Assembly (NCBI GenBank): GCA_017481185.1
Contig: JAFUPO010000139.1
Location: forward strand, 1 to 14,480
Direction of reading: 5' to 3'
DNA: 14,480 nt
Source of the DNA: Clostridia bacterium
GTDB taxonomy: Bacteria > Bacillota_A > Clostridia > Christensenellales > Aristaeellaceae
Shown here piece by piece: positions 7,067 through 13,565 of this stretch. A model generated the notes under the pieces. It was given only the letters and a program-made list of their open reading frames with translations. It did no database searches and was not told where the DNA came from. The first letter of the stretch is position 1; each line of letters starts with the position of its first letter. Both the position numbers and the translations under genes were made by a program.

Positions 7067-7088
7067 AATGATATTATTTTGATATTAT
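7060..7088 (+). promoter_or_regulatory. Sigma-A promoter of the SPFH gene
   Basis: TTGACA (7060-7065), a 17-base spacer and TATTAT (7083-7088) form a near-consensus promoter. A strong AAGGAGGG (7101-7108) and ATG (7116) follow at normal distances, so this locus is equipped for strong expression from 7116, not from the later TTG. Confidence 0.85.
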
Positions 7089-7115
7089 TACGATACAAAA
7101 AAGGAGGGAACAATC

Positions 7116-7163
7116 ATGACGGAAAAGATCCTGAATAATCGCAAGAATGGTATGCTGATATAG
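7116..7163 (+). other. 15-codon open frame ending in TAG: 5' end of the SPFH gene cut off by an in-frame stop
   Basis: From the ATG at 7116, behind an ideal ribosome binding site, the frame reads MTEKILNNRKNGMLI and then TAG at 7161-7163. The same frame continues at once as [17 protein letters not shown], the rest of a hydrophobic segment of the SPFH protein. The simplest reading is a nonsense mutation or sequence error in codon 16; one base change would give a Leu, Ser, Trp or Tyr codon. Read-through or re-initiation at TTG 7167, one codon after the stop, would still yield the long protein. Confidence 0.8.
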
Positions 7164-7166
7164 CTT

Positions 7167-8120
7167 TTGACCCTTGTGGCTTGGCTGGCGGCCTTGGGCT
7201 TGTTGATCGGCGGAGCCGTGATGCTGGATAACGGCGGTAACGATATTGTGGGCGGCGTTTTGCTGACGATTGGCATCCTGGGGGTATGCCTAGGCTGGAT
7301 TCCCTTTGCGGGTTTAAAGGTGCTCAAGCCCCAGGAGGCCTTGGTGCTGACCCTTTTTGGCAAGTATATCGGCACGCTGAAAGGCGAGGGCTTCTATTTT
7401 GTGAACCCTTTCTGCACGGCGGTGAACCCGGCGGCTTCCACCAAGCTGAATCAAAGCGGCGATGTGAAAACCAAGGCGACTTCTGCCAACCAGATTGAGT
7501 GGGCCAGCAAGCGCATGAGCCTGAAGCTGATGACCTTGAACAACAACCGCCAGAAGATCAACGACTGCTTAGGCAACCCGGTGGAAATTGGCATCGCCGT
7601 GACTTGGCAGATCGTGGATACTGCTAAAGCGACTTTCTGTGTGGATAACTATAAGGAGTTTCTTTCCCTGCAATGCGACAGCGCCCTGCGCAACATCGTC
7701 AAAATTTACCCCTACGACACGGCTCCTGGCATCGACACCACCGGCGACGGCGTGGCGGATGAGGGCAGCCTTCGCGGCTCTAGCGACGTGGTAGCCCAGC
7801 GCATCCGTGATGAGATCCAGAGCCGGGTAGACCAGGCGGGTATCAAGATCATCGAGGCCCGCATCACCTATCTGGCCTACGCCCCTGAGATCGCCGCAGT
7901 GATGCTCCAGCGCCAGCAGGCCAGCGCCGTCGTGGACGCCCGCAAGCTCATTGTGGACGGCGCTGTGGGCATGGTGGAGATGGCCCTGGAACGGCTGAAC
8001 GAAAAGGGAACCGTGCAGTTGGATGAGGAGCGCAAGGCGGCCATGGTTTCCAATCTGCTGGTGGTGCTTTGCGGCAACCGCGATGCCCAGCCCATCGTGA
8101 ACTCCGGGAGCTTGTACTAA
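7167..8120 (+). CDS. SPFH/band-7 domain membrane protein (N-terminus interrupted by in-frame TAG)
   Basis: SPFH (stomatin/prohibitin/flotillin/HflK) proteins are membrane-bound scaffolds that form oligomers and organise membrane proteins or proteases. The 317 residues from TTG 7167 include two N-terminal hydrophobic segments (about 1-18 and 27-49). Then comes [33 protein letters not shown], the classic start of the SPFH domain. Further on are [16 protein letters not shown] and [52 protein letters not shown], also typical. The original start is almost certainly ATG 7116 in the same frame, but TAG at 7161-7163 blocks it; TTG 7167 has no ribosome binding site of its own. The rest of the frame is intact. 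The gene lies 1 bp before a ribbon-helix-helix gene, probably in one transcript. The family call is secure; expression is uncertain. Confidence 0.85.
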   Translation: MTLVAWLAALGLLIGGAVMLDNGGNDIVGGVLLTIGILGVCLGWIPFAGLKVLKPQEALVLTLFGKYIGTLKGEGFYFVNPFCTAVNPAASTKLNQSGDVKTKATSANQIEWASKRMSLKLMTLNNNRQKINDCLGNPVEIGIAVTWQIVDTAKATFCVDNYKEFLSLQCDSALRNIVKIYPYDTAPGIDTTGDGVADEGSLRGSSDVVAQRIRDEIQSRVDQAGIKIIEARITYLAYAPEIAAVMLQRQQASAVVDARKLIVDGAVGMVEMALERLNEKGTVQLDEERKAAMVSNLLVVLCGNRDAQPIVNSGSLY

Positions 8121-8121
8121 G

Positions 8122-8334
8122 ATGGCTGATAATGTGAAAAAGCAAGTCCCCCTACGGCTCTCGCCCAAACTGTACAGCGCCATCGCCGCCTGGGCGGAGG
8201 ATGACTTTCGCTCCATCAACGGGCAGATTGAGTACCTGCTTACCGAATGCGTGAAGCAGAGGAAAAAGAACGGCGGCTATGTGTCGGACGAGATAGATAA
8301 ACCTCTGGATTTGGATTTTTTGAGAGAGGAATAA
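8122..8334 (+). CDS. Small Arc-like ribbon-helix-helix protein
   Basis: This 70-residue protein looks like an Arc/MetJ-type ribbon-helix-helix DNA-binding protein. It has a short beta-strand KQVPLRLSPKLYSAIAAW, then a helix-turn-helix DDFRSINGQIEYLLTECVKQRKK, and an acidic tail DKPLDLDFLREE. The ATG is one base after the SPFH stop, with GGGAG at 8106-8110 inside the SPFH 3' end, so the two genes are coupled. A strong hairpin follows. The conserved-looking pairing suggests it serves the SPFH protein, perhaps as regulator or adaptor. It resembles antitoxin-type folds, but there is no toxin partner here. Confidence 0.8.
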   Translation: MADNVKKQVPLRLSPKLYSAIAAWAEDDFRSINGQIEYLLTECVKQRKKNGGYVSDEIDKPLDLDFLREE

Positions 8335-8341
8335 CTTTAAC

Positions 8342-8370
8342 GACCCCGGCAGTTGCCGGGGTCTCTGCGT
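8342..8370 (+). terminator. Intrinsic terminator after the SPFH-RHH unit
   Basis: GACCCCGGCA (8342-8351) and TGCCGGGGTC (8354-8363) form a perfect 10-bp G+C-rich stem with a GT loop, followed by TCTGCGT. It lies 7 bases after the ribbon-helix-helix stop. The T-run is weak, but position and stability support termination. Confidence 0.75.
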
Positions 8371-8436
8371 TCAAAACCAGAATTGACGAAAGACTCACAT
8401 TTATATTTTTTAATTATTGAAATACTTTTGTAACCG

Positions 8437-8452
8437 TTTTTTTTTTTTTTTT
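8437..8452 (+). repeat. T16 homopolymer upstream of the surface protein gene
   Basis: Sixteen consecutive T residues lie 56 bases before the ATG at 8509. Tracts this long are prone to slippage. The run ends inside or against a possible -35 element (TTGAAA, 8451-8456), so length changes could alter promoter strength. Confidence 0.85.
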
Positions 8453-8478
8453 GAAAAATGAAAATGGTAAGATATGAC
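8451..8478 (+). promoter_or_regulatory. Weak candidate promoter for the surface protein gene
   Basis: TTGAAA (8451-8456), a 16-base spacer and TATGAC (8473-8478) are the best match I find before the gene. AAGGAG at 8493-8498 is the ribosome binding site. The -10 is poor, so the true promoter may lie elsewhere in this A+T-rich 170-base spacer. Confidence 0.35.
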
Positions 8479-8508
8479 ATGATTTGTTAAAAAAGGAGAC
8501 GGCTTACA

Positions 8509-11208
8509 ATGACTAAAAAAATCATGGCAGCTTTGGCGTGTGTCCTGATGCTGCTGGTTTGTACAGGTTCCCTGGTGGCAGCTGCGACAGAGACACTGCC
8601 GGTGGAAATGTATATATCCGGCCGTGAAGAATATAACATGGAGGAAGGCTACTACGGGCCCTGGGGCGACTATTACACAATCGTCAATAACGGTACATCA
8701 ATTGTTAGCCTGGAGCAGCCGACATCTACCGGTCATCTGCACAGGGTAAGCAGCACATTGGGAAAAACAGAGCTTGCCCCCGGCGATGCCACGACCTTTG
8801 GTGTGTCGCGCATAACAGGCCTGCCCGCGGGCGACTATACGGATACCATCAGCGTAAAAGTAACCTATAATGGACAGAAATATACTCTGACCAGTGAAAT
8901 GCGCAGAACGATTATGGTGCGAGAAGAATTCGTACCGCCGGACGTGCCCTTCAAGCCGGAATGGCTGACCGTTGAACCGGCTGTACTGGACTTTGGCGAC
9001 GTCTATGAAGCAGAAGGCAATCCGATCATGAAGCTTCGGGTTACCAATAACAGTCCTTCCATGGACTTTGATTACAGCTGTTTGATGGGCGACCACTGCT
9101 ATTGCGTGGACGATGAAGGCCGTGAGGGCTTCTGTGCCCATGAGGGAACGCTGGCTCGGGGCGAATCTGTTGAGTATAATATTTTGCTGGATCTGGATGT
9201 TGTTGAGGATGGCGTTTCGCCCAGTGATGATCCTAATAAAGTGGAATCTTATTTGCCCTTGACCTATGGTGTCAGACCTCTGATGCAGATCCCGGTGCGG
9301 GCGAACATCGTTCGCTCCGATACCAATATCAAATTGTACTGGGGTCTCATGCGCACAACGAATCCGACGATTTACAAACAGGGCGAGGCGCCTGAAATAG
9401 ACTATCTGGCTGTTTACAATGACGGCAGCAAAGCGGTCGTGATCCCTCAGCCGGTGATGCAGTATGCCAATATTACCCAGTTGGGCAATGTGATCCTTGA
9501 GCCGGGCCAGGTTATGTGGTATGAGGTGCAGCCTAAACAGGATCTGCCGGGGGGCTATTACGTAGAGGACATTGTGATCACGCCCTTGACCATAGGCTGC
9601 AAGGCGAAAAAAGCAACCTATGATTTCACACTGGTCGATGGAAATTTTGAACTGAAGGTTGAGCCGGAAGAAGTGGATCTTGGAGATTTCACGGTGTCAG
9701 CGTATTCCCAAGAGGGAATACGCTATACGCTGACCAATGTGGGCAATGCTGCGGGCTGGACGCTTAATGAGGATATGTCTTGGAAAGATGAGCTTACGCC
9801 CGGTGCATCACATACGGAGACTTATATTTACGACTTGGATCTGTCGGCCTTGGGCGCTCACGATGATGTGATCACCTTCAAAGGATTAGGCAATGCCACT
9901 GCAAGCATCAAGGTGCATTATGACGTGGTTGCCGATACTGAAAAACGAGTTTCGGCATTCCCAGGAACAGTGGACTTTGAAACCTTCCAGGCCAACTATG
10001 CCGGGGAAATGGAAACAAAAGTAATCACCCTGATCAATGGCGGCAACCAAACGGTGCAGCTTAAGCAGCCTCAGGCACAATACCACACCCTGGGCGCCTT
10101 GAGCAAAACCCAGCTTGCGCCGGGTGAAACGGCAACGATGACCGTTGCGCCTGCAAGGGGGAAGCCCGGGCAGCACAGTGAGAACATTACTGTTTATGAT
10201 AGCATGGGGTATCAACTGACTGTATTTACCCTGACCCATGAGCAGAAGCCTGCGGGCTACAATGTTACCTTCAATGCCAGAGATGGGCTTTTCCTGGAAG
10301 GCGACACCTTTGTGGTTCATGGCGACAGTTACTCCTTCAGGGTCGTTAACGCCTATGAGGATTATCTGGCAGACCTGCGCGTCACCCTTAACGGTCAGCC
10401 GATCATCAGCCCGTCCACCAGGGATGACTATACTGCGAATGCTTTTTACATCGAGAATGTAACCCAAAACCTGGTCATCACGGCTGAAGCCAGCCAAGGC
10501 TTCTTTGAAGGGCGGGTGAACTTCCTGCGCAACAGGACTGTGCCATGGGATAACCTGCTTAAGGCGGACCTGGCGAACATCGACTTTAAGCTGTTCAACA
10601 ATTTGCTCACCCGGGAAGAAAAGGACAAGGTCTACAACCGCGATATTGAATTCGCAGTGTGGATCGAAGCGAAGGATGCAGCCGACACGATCAAAGACAG
10701 CGAAAAGAATCTGATCGATACGAAGGTTGGCAACGGCGTTATTACCCACTACATGGATATCAGCCTGTTCAAACAGGTGGGTGTGGGCAATGAAGGTATT
10801 GAGATGATCACCGAGCCCGGCGGCGATGTGACCATCTCCATCGAGATCCCTCCTGAGTATCGTAATGTGCCGGAACTGCATGAGAGACGGTTTGGCATTG
10901 TTCGCCTGCATAATGGACAGCCGGAAAAAATGGAGGTATCCTATGATCCTGCCACCGGCAAACTGACCTTTACCTCTGATGGGTTCTCCATTTTCGCAGT
11001 GTGCTACGATGATGTAGACCTTTCTGCCACACCCACGCCTACCCCGGCGACGCCGACCCCTGTGCCGCCCACGCCTACCCCCACCCCGGTGCCTCCGGCA
11101 CCCCCTGCCACCGGCGACAACAGCCCTCTGAACCTGTGGCTGGTGATGTGCCTAATGGGCGCTGCGGGCCTGGCCCTTATGGTGTACAGAAAGTACAGAC
11201 TGCAATAA
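8509..11208 (+). CDS. Secreted, probably cell-wall-anchored surface protein with tandem Ig-like modules
   Basis: This 899-residue protein has an N-terminal signal peptide (KK, then a hydrophobic core, cleavage probably after residue 26 in SLVAAA). About five beta-rich modules follow, between residues 30 and 580. Two carry an ASH/choice-of-anchor-like opening, EPAVLDFGDV (about 156) and EPEEVDLGDF (about 385); a third has FPGTVDFETF (about 484). Others share the pattern NNGTS/NDGSK/NGGNQ, QP, LAPG/LEPG. A YNVTFNARDG module (about 584-665) and a domain with FGIVRLHNGQPEKMEVSYD (about 795-830) resemble Clostridia surface-protein modules. A Thr/Pro stalk (about 840-864) leads to PPATG (865-869), a hydrophobic helix and RKYR. 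That is a sorting signal resembling the (S/P)PXTG type recognised by some class B sortases. The ligand or function is unknown. No sortase gene is in the window. Confidence 0.8.
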   Translation: MTKKIMAALACVLMLLVCTGSLVAAATETLPVEMYISGREEYNMEEGYYGPWGDYYTIVNNGTSIVSLEQPTSTGHLHRVSSTLGKTELAPGDATTFGVSRITGLPAGDYTDTISVKVTYNGQKYTLTSEMRRTIMVREEFVPPDVPFKPEWLTVEPAVLDFGDVYEAEGNPIMKLRVTNNSPSMDFDYSCLMGDHCYCVDDEGREGFCAHEGTLARGESVEYNILLDLDVVEDGVSPSDDPNKVESYLPLTYGVRPLMQIPVRANIVRSDTNIKLYWGLMRTTNPTIYKQGEAPEIDYLAVYNDGSKAVVIPQPVMQYANITQLGNVILEPGQVMWYEVQPKQDLPGGYYVEDIVITPLTIGCKAKKATYDFTLVDGNFELKVEPEEVDLGDFTVSAYSQEGIRYTLTNVGNAAGWTLNEDMSWKDELTPGASHTETYIYDLDLSALGAHDDVITFKGLGNATASIKVHYDVVADTEKRVSAFPGTVDFETFQANYAGEMETKVITLINGGNQTVQLKQPQAQYHTLGALSKTQLAPGETATMTVAPARGKPGQHSENITVYDSMGYQLTVFTLTHEQKPAGYNVTFNARDGLFLEGDTFVVHGDSYSFRVVNAYEDYLADLRVTLNGQPIISPSTRDDYTANAFYIENVTQNLVITAEASQGFFEGRVNFLRNRTVPWDNLLKADLANIDFKLFNNLLTREEKDKVYNRDIEFAVWIEAKDAADTIKDSEKNLIDTKVGNGVITHYMDISLFKQVGVGNEGIEMITEPGGDVTISIEIPPEYRNVPELHERRFGIVRLHNGQPEKMEVSYDPATGKLTFTSDGFSIFAVCYDDVDLSATPTPTPATPTPVPPTPTPTPVPPAPPATGDNSPLNLWLVMCLMGAAGLALMVYRKYRLQ

Positions 11209-11250
11209 CTCTTCAGACTGGAACTCTTCGTCCCTCAAGAAGAGCTAGTG

Positions 11251-11279
11251 CTCCCCTGCCTTGTGCGGGGGAGTTTTTT
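11251..11279 (+). terminator. Intrinsic terminator after the surface protein gene
   Basis: CTCCCC (11251-11256) pairs with GGGGAG (11268-11273) and is followed directly by TTTTTT. A smaller CTCTTC/GAAGAG pair (11224-11229, 11239-11244) lies just before it. It separates the surface protein gene from alaS. Confidence 0.75.
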
Positions 11280-11306
11280 CTTTGGGCTATAAAGGGAGGC
11301 TTACCC

Positions 11307-11336
11307 TTGACAGGGAAGCATTGAGAGACTTATAAT
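11307..11336 (+). promoter_or_regulatory. Consensus sigma-A promoter of alaS
   Basis: TTGACA (11307-11312) and TATAAT (11331-11336) are both perfect hexamers, spaced 18 bases. Transcription would start near 11343, leaving a leader of only about 35 bases before the ATG at 11378. That is too short for a T-box riboswitch. Confidence 0.88.
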
Positions 11337-11377
11337 AAGTGGTAATTTGTTTTCAAACATAAAGGAGTTAAGATATC

Positions 11378-13342
11378 ATGCGAGCTATGACTGCCAGCGA
11401 GATCCGCAGCTTGTTCCTCAAGTTCATGGAGTCCAAGGGCCATACGGTCATCCCCAGCGCGTCTGTGATCCCCCAGGGGAACACCAACGTGCTGTTCACC
11501 ATTGCCGGTATGCATCCCCTGATTCCCTATCTGATGGGCCAGCCCCATCCCCAGGGCACCCGCATCACTGACGTGCAGAAGTGCGTACGCACCAACGATA
11601 TCGAGTCCGTGGGCGACGCCAGCCACCTGACCTTCTTTGAAATGCTGGGCAACTGGTCCCTGGGCGATTACTTCAAGGAGGAAGCCATTGCCTGGTCCTG
11701 GGAATTCCTCACCAGCCCCGAATGGCTGGGCATCGATAAGGATCGCTTGGCCTTCTCTGTGTTCGCGGGCGACGAGAACGCTCCCCGCGACGATGAGGCG
11801 GCTCAGTGCTGGCGCAAGTGCGGCGTTGAGGAAGATCACCTCTTCTACCTGCCCGCTGAGAACAACTGGTGGTCCACCGGCGGCCCCGGTCCCTGCGGCC
11901 CCGATACTGAGATGTTCTACATCAACACCGCCAAGGAGCCCTGCGGCCCCGACTGCTCTCCCGCCTGCGACTGCGGCCGCTACCTGGAGATCTGGAACGA
12001 CGTGTTCATGCAGTACAACCTGAAGGAAGATGGCACCTACGAGCCGTTGGCCAAAAAGAACGTGGATACGGGCATGGGACTTGAGCGCACTGCTGGCGTG
12101 CTCATGGGCAAAAAGTCCGTGTACGAGACTGACCTGTTCTCCGGCATCCTGGAGAAGATCGGTGAGCTCTCTGGCAAGACCTATGGCGAGGATGAGGAAA
12201 CTACCCGCTCCATGCGCATCATTGCTGACCATCTGCGCACCAGTGTGATGATCCTGGGCGACGATCATGGCGTCACCCCCTCTAATACGGATCAGGGCTA
12301 CATCCTTCGCCGCCTGATCCGCCGGGCTGTGCGCCACGGCATGAAGATCGGCCTGCAGGAAGGCGCCATCTCTCAGATTGTGAAGGTCATTACCAAGCAG
12401 TATGAAGAAGTGTACCCGGAGATCAAGGCCCATGAGACCTTCATCACCGAGCAACTGCAGCTGGAGGAAAGCCGCTTCCAGCGCACCCTGCGCACCGGTG
12501 AAAAGGAGTTCGACAAGGTTTACAACAACATGATGAACCTAAAGGCTCTCTTGGAGTCCATCCTGAACGCCGAGGATAAGATCGCTCTGGCTCAGGAGAA
12601 CGCCAAGACCAAAAAGCTGCGCCCCTCTCCCGACCTGATGCCCATCATCGAGGCTGCCAATGCCGGTGACGAGGCCAAGCTGGTGGAGGCTGTTAACGTC
12701 CGCCTGTCCGGCCTGAATGTGCTGGATGGCCGCAGCGCCTTCAAGCTCTACGATACCTATGGCTTCCCCATTGAGATGACCATCGAAATGGCTGAAGAAA
12801 AGGGCCTCACCGTGGACGAGGCTGACTTTGCCGAGCGCTTTAAGAAGCATCAGGAAACCAGCCACGCCGGCGCTGAGCAGAAGTTCAAGGGCGGCCTGGC
12901 CGAGCGCACTGAGCAGACGGCCAAGCTCCATACTGCTACCCACCTGCTCCACGCTGCCCTGCGCAAGGTGCTGGGCGACGAAGTGGCTCAGAAGGGCTCC
13001 AACATCACCGAGGAGCGCCTGCGCTTCGACTTCTCCTTTGGCCGCAAGATGACCAAGGAAGAGGTGGAAGAGGTTCAGAAGCTGGTAAATGAAGCCATCG
13101 CCGCCAAGGCTCCCATCACCATGGAAGAGATGTCTGTGGAAGCCGCCAAGGCTCAGGGCGCTATCGGCCTGTTCGAGGCCAAGTATGGCGAGGTGGTCAA
13201 GGTGTACACCATGGGCCAGTACTCCAAGGAAATCTGCGGCGGCCCCCATGCCAGCAATACCGGCGATTTGGGCAGCTTCAAGATCCAGAAGGAGGAATCC
13301 TCCTCCGCTGGCGTGCGCCGCATCAAGGCCATCATCGCCTAA
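11378..13342 (+). CDS. alaS: Alanine-tRNA ligase, short form without the C-Ala domain
   Basis: AlaRS charges tRNA-Ala with alanine and hydrolyses mischarged Ser- or Gly-tRNA. The catalytic class II core shows LFTIAGMHPLIPYLMGQPHP (about residues 39-58), then VQKCVRTNDIESVGDASHLTFFEMLGNWSLGDYF and GMGLERTAGVLMGK (motif 3). A cysteine cluster CGPDCSPACDC sits at 189-199. The editing domain has HTATH (H518, H522) and CGGPH (C620, H624), the four metal-binding residues. The protein is 654 residues and ends at SSSAGVRRIKAIIA, the end of the editing domain. Typical bacterial AlaRS is about 870-880 residues with a coiled-coil plus C-Ala domain. A stretch at about 388-448, before DGRSAFKLYDTYGFP, looks like an insertion. 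AAAGGAG at 11361-11367 supports the ATG. Two CTGCAG sites (12353, 12455) fall inside the gene. Confidence 0.95.
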   Translation: MRAMTASEIRSLFLKFMESKGHTVIPSASVIPQGNTNVLFTIAGMHPLIPYLMGQPHPQGTRITDVQKCVRTNDIESVGDASHLTFFEMLGNWSLGDYFKEEAIAWSWEFLTSPEWLGIDKDRLAFSVFAGDENAPRDDEAAQCWRKCGVEEDHLFYLPAENNWWSTGGPGPCGPDTEMFYINTAKEPCGPDCSPACDCGRYLEIWNDVFMQYNLKEDGTYEPLAKKNVDTGMGLERTAGVLMGKKSVYETDLFSGILEKIGELSGKTYGEDEETTRSMRIIADHLRTSVMILGDDHGVTPSNTDQGYILRRLIRRAVRHGMKIGLQEGAISQIVKVITKQYEEVYPEIKAHETFITEQLQLEESRFQRTLRTGEKEFDKVYNNMMNLKALLESILNAEDKIALAQENAKTKKLRPSPDLMPIIEAANAGDEAKLVEAVNVRLSGLNVLDGRSAFKLYDTYGFPIEMTIEMAEEKGLTVDEADFAERFKKHQETSHAGAEQKFKGGLAERTEQTAKLHTATHLLHAALRKVLGDEVAQKGSNITEERLRFDFSFGRKMTKEEVEEVQKLVNEAIAAKAPITMEEMSVEAAKAQGAIGLFEAKYGEVVKVYTMGQYSKEICGGPHASNTGDLGSFKIQKEESSSAGVRRIKAIIA

Positions 13343-13366
13343 GGGACGCTGTTCCTTAGGAATCCC

Positions 13367-13420
13367 TGCCAGAGGGATTCAACCCTCTGGACACCCCTTT
13401 GCGATGGGGATAGGGGTTTT
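13367..13420 (+). repeat. Hairpin repeat downstream of alaS
   Basis: CCAGAGGG (13369-13376) and CCCTCTGG (13383-13390) form an 8-bp stem with an ATTCAA loop. A second possible stem, ACCCCT (13393-13398) with AGGGGT (13412-13417), is followed by TTT. Layout and sequence resemble the unit before rimM at 1343-1380, which suggests an interspersed repeat family. Confidence 0.5.
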
Positions 13421-13446
13421 AAAAACAGTTTTCGCATGAAGCAACT

Positions 13447-13484
13447 AAAGCTCCCTGCCGCAACCTTGCGGCAGGGAGCTTTTT
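13447..13484. terminator. Strong terminator after alaS
   Basis: AAAGCTCCCTGCCGCAA (13447-13463) and its exact reverse complement (13466-13482) give a 17-bp stem with a CC loop, ending in a T-run (TTTTT, 13480-13484). The A/T-flanked symmetry means it could work on both strands. It isolates alaS from the next gene. Confidence 0.9.
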
Positions 13485-13505
13485 AATACGGCAGCGCCCA
13501 ATGGC

Positions 13506-13534
13506 TTGACAATGCAAAATAACAGGAATATTAT
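13506..13534 (+). promoter_or_regulatory. Sigma-A promoter of the GT-C-like gene
   Basis: TTGACA (13506-13511), 17 bases, TATTAT (13529-13534): the same hexamers and spacing as the SPFH promoter. GGAGGG (13554-13559) and ATG (13566) follow. Confidence 0.85.
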
Positions 13535-13565
13535 TGAATGAAAAGTAAAAATTGGAGGGTAAAGC

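Noticed and set aside
8554..8580. Possible lipoprotein signal (Cys near the end of the signal peptide of the surface protein)
   Set aside because: The residues before the Cys (LLV) do not match a lipobox, which needs Gly, Ala or Ser at -1. The C-terminal sorting signal explains anchoring better.
9886..10911. Long minus-strand open frame opposite the surface protein gene
   Set aside because: It lies entirely within the recognised secreted protein. Its translation shows no family features and there is no start signal.
11330..12454. Long minus-strand open frame opposite alaS
   Set aside because: It is the antisense shadow of a G+C-rich gene with certain function on the plus strand. It has no ribosome binding site or domain signature.
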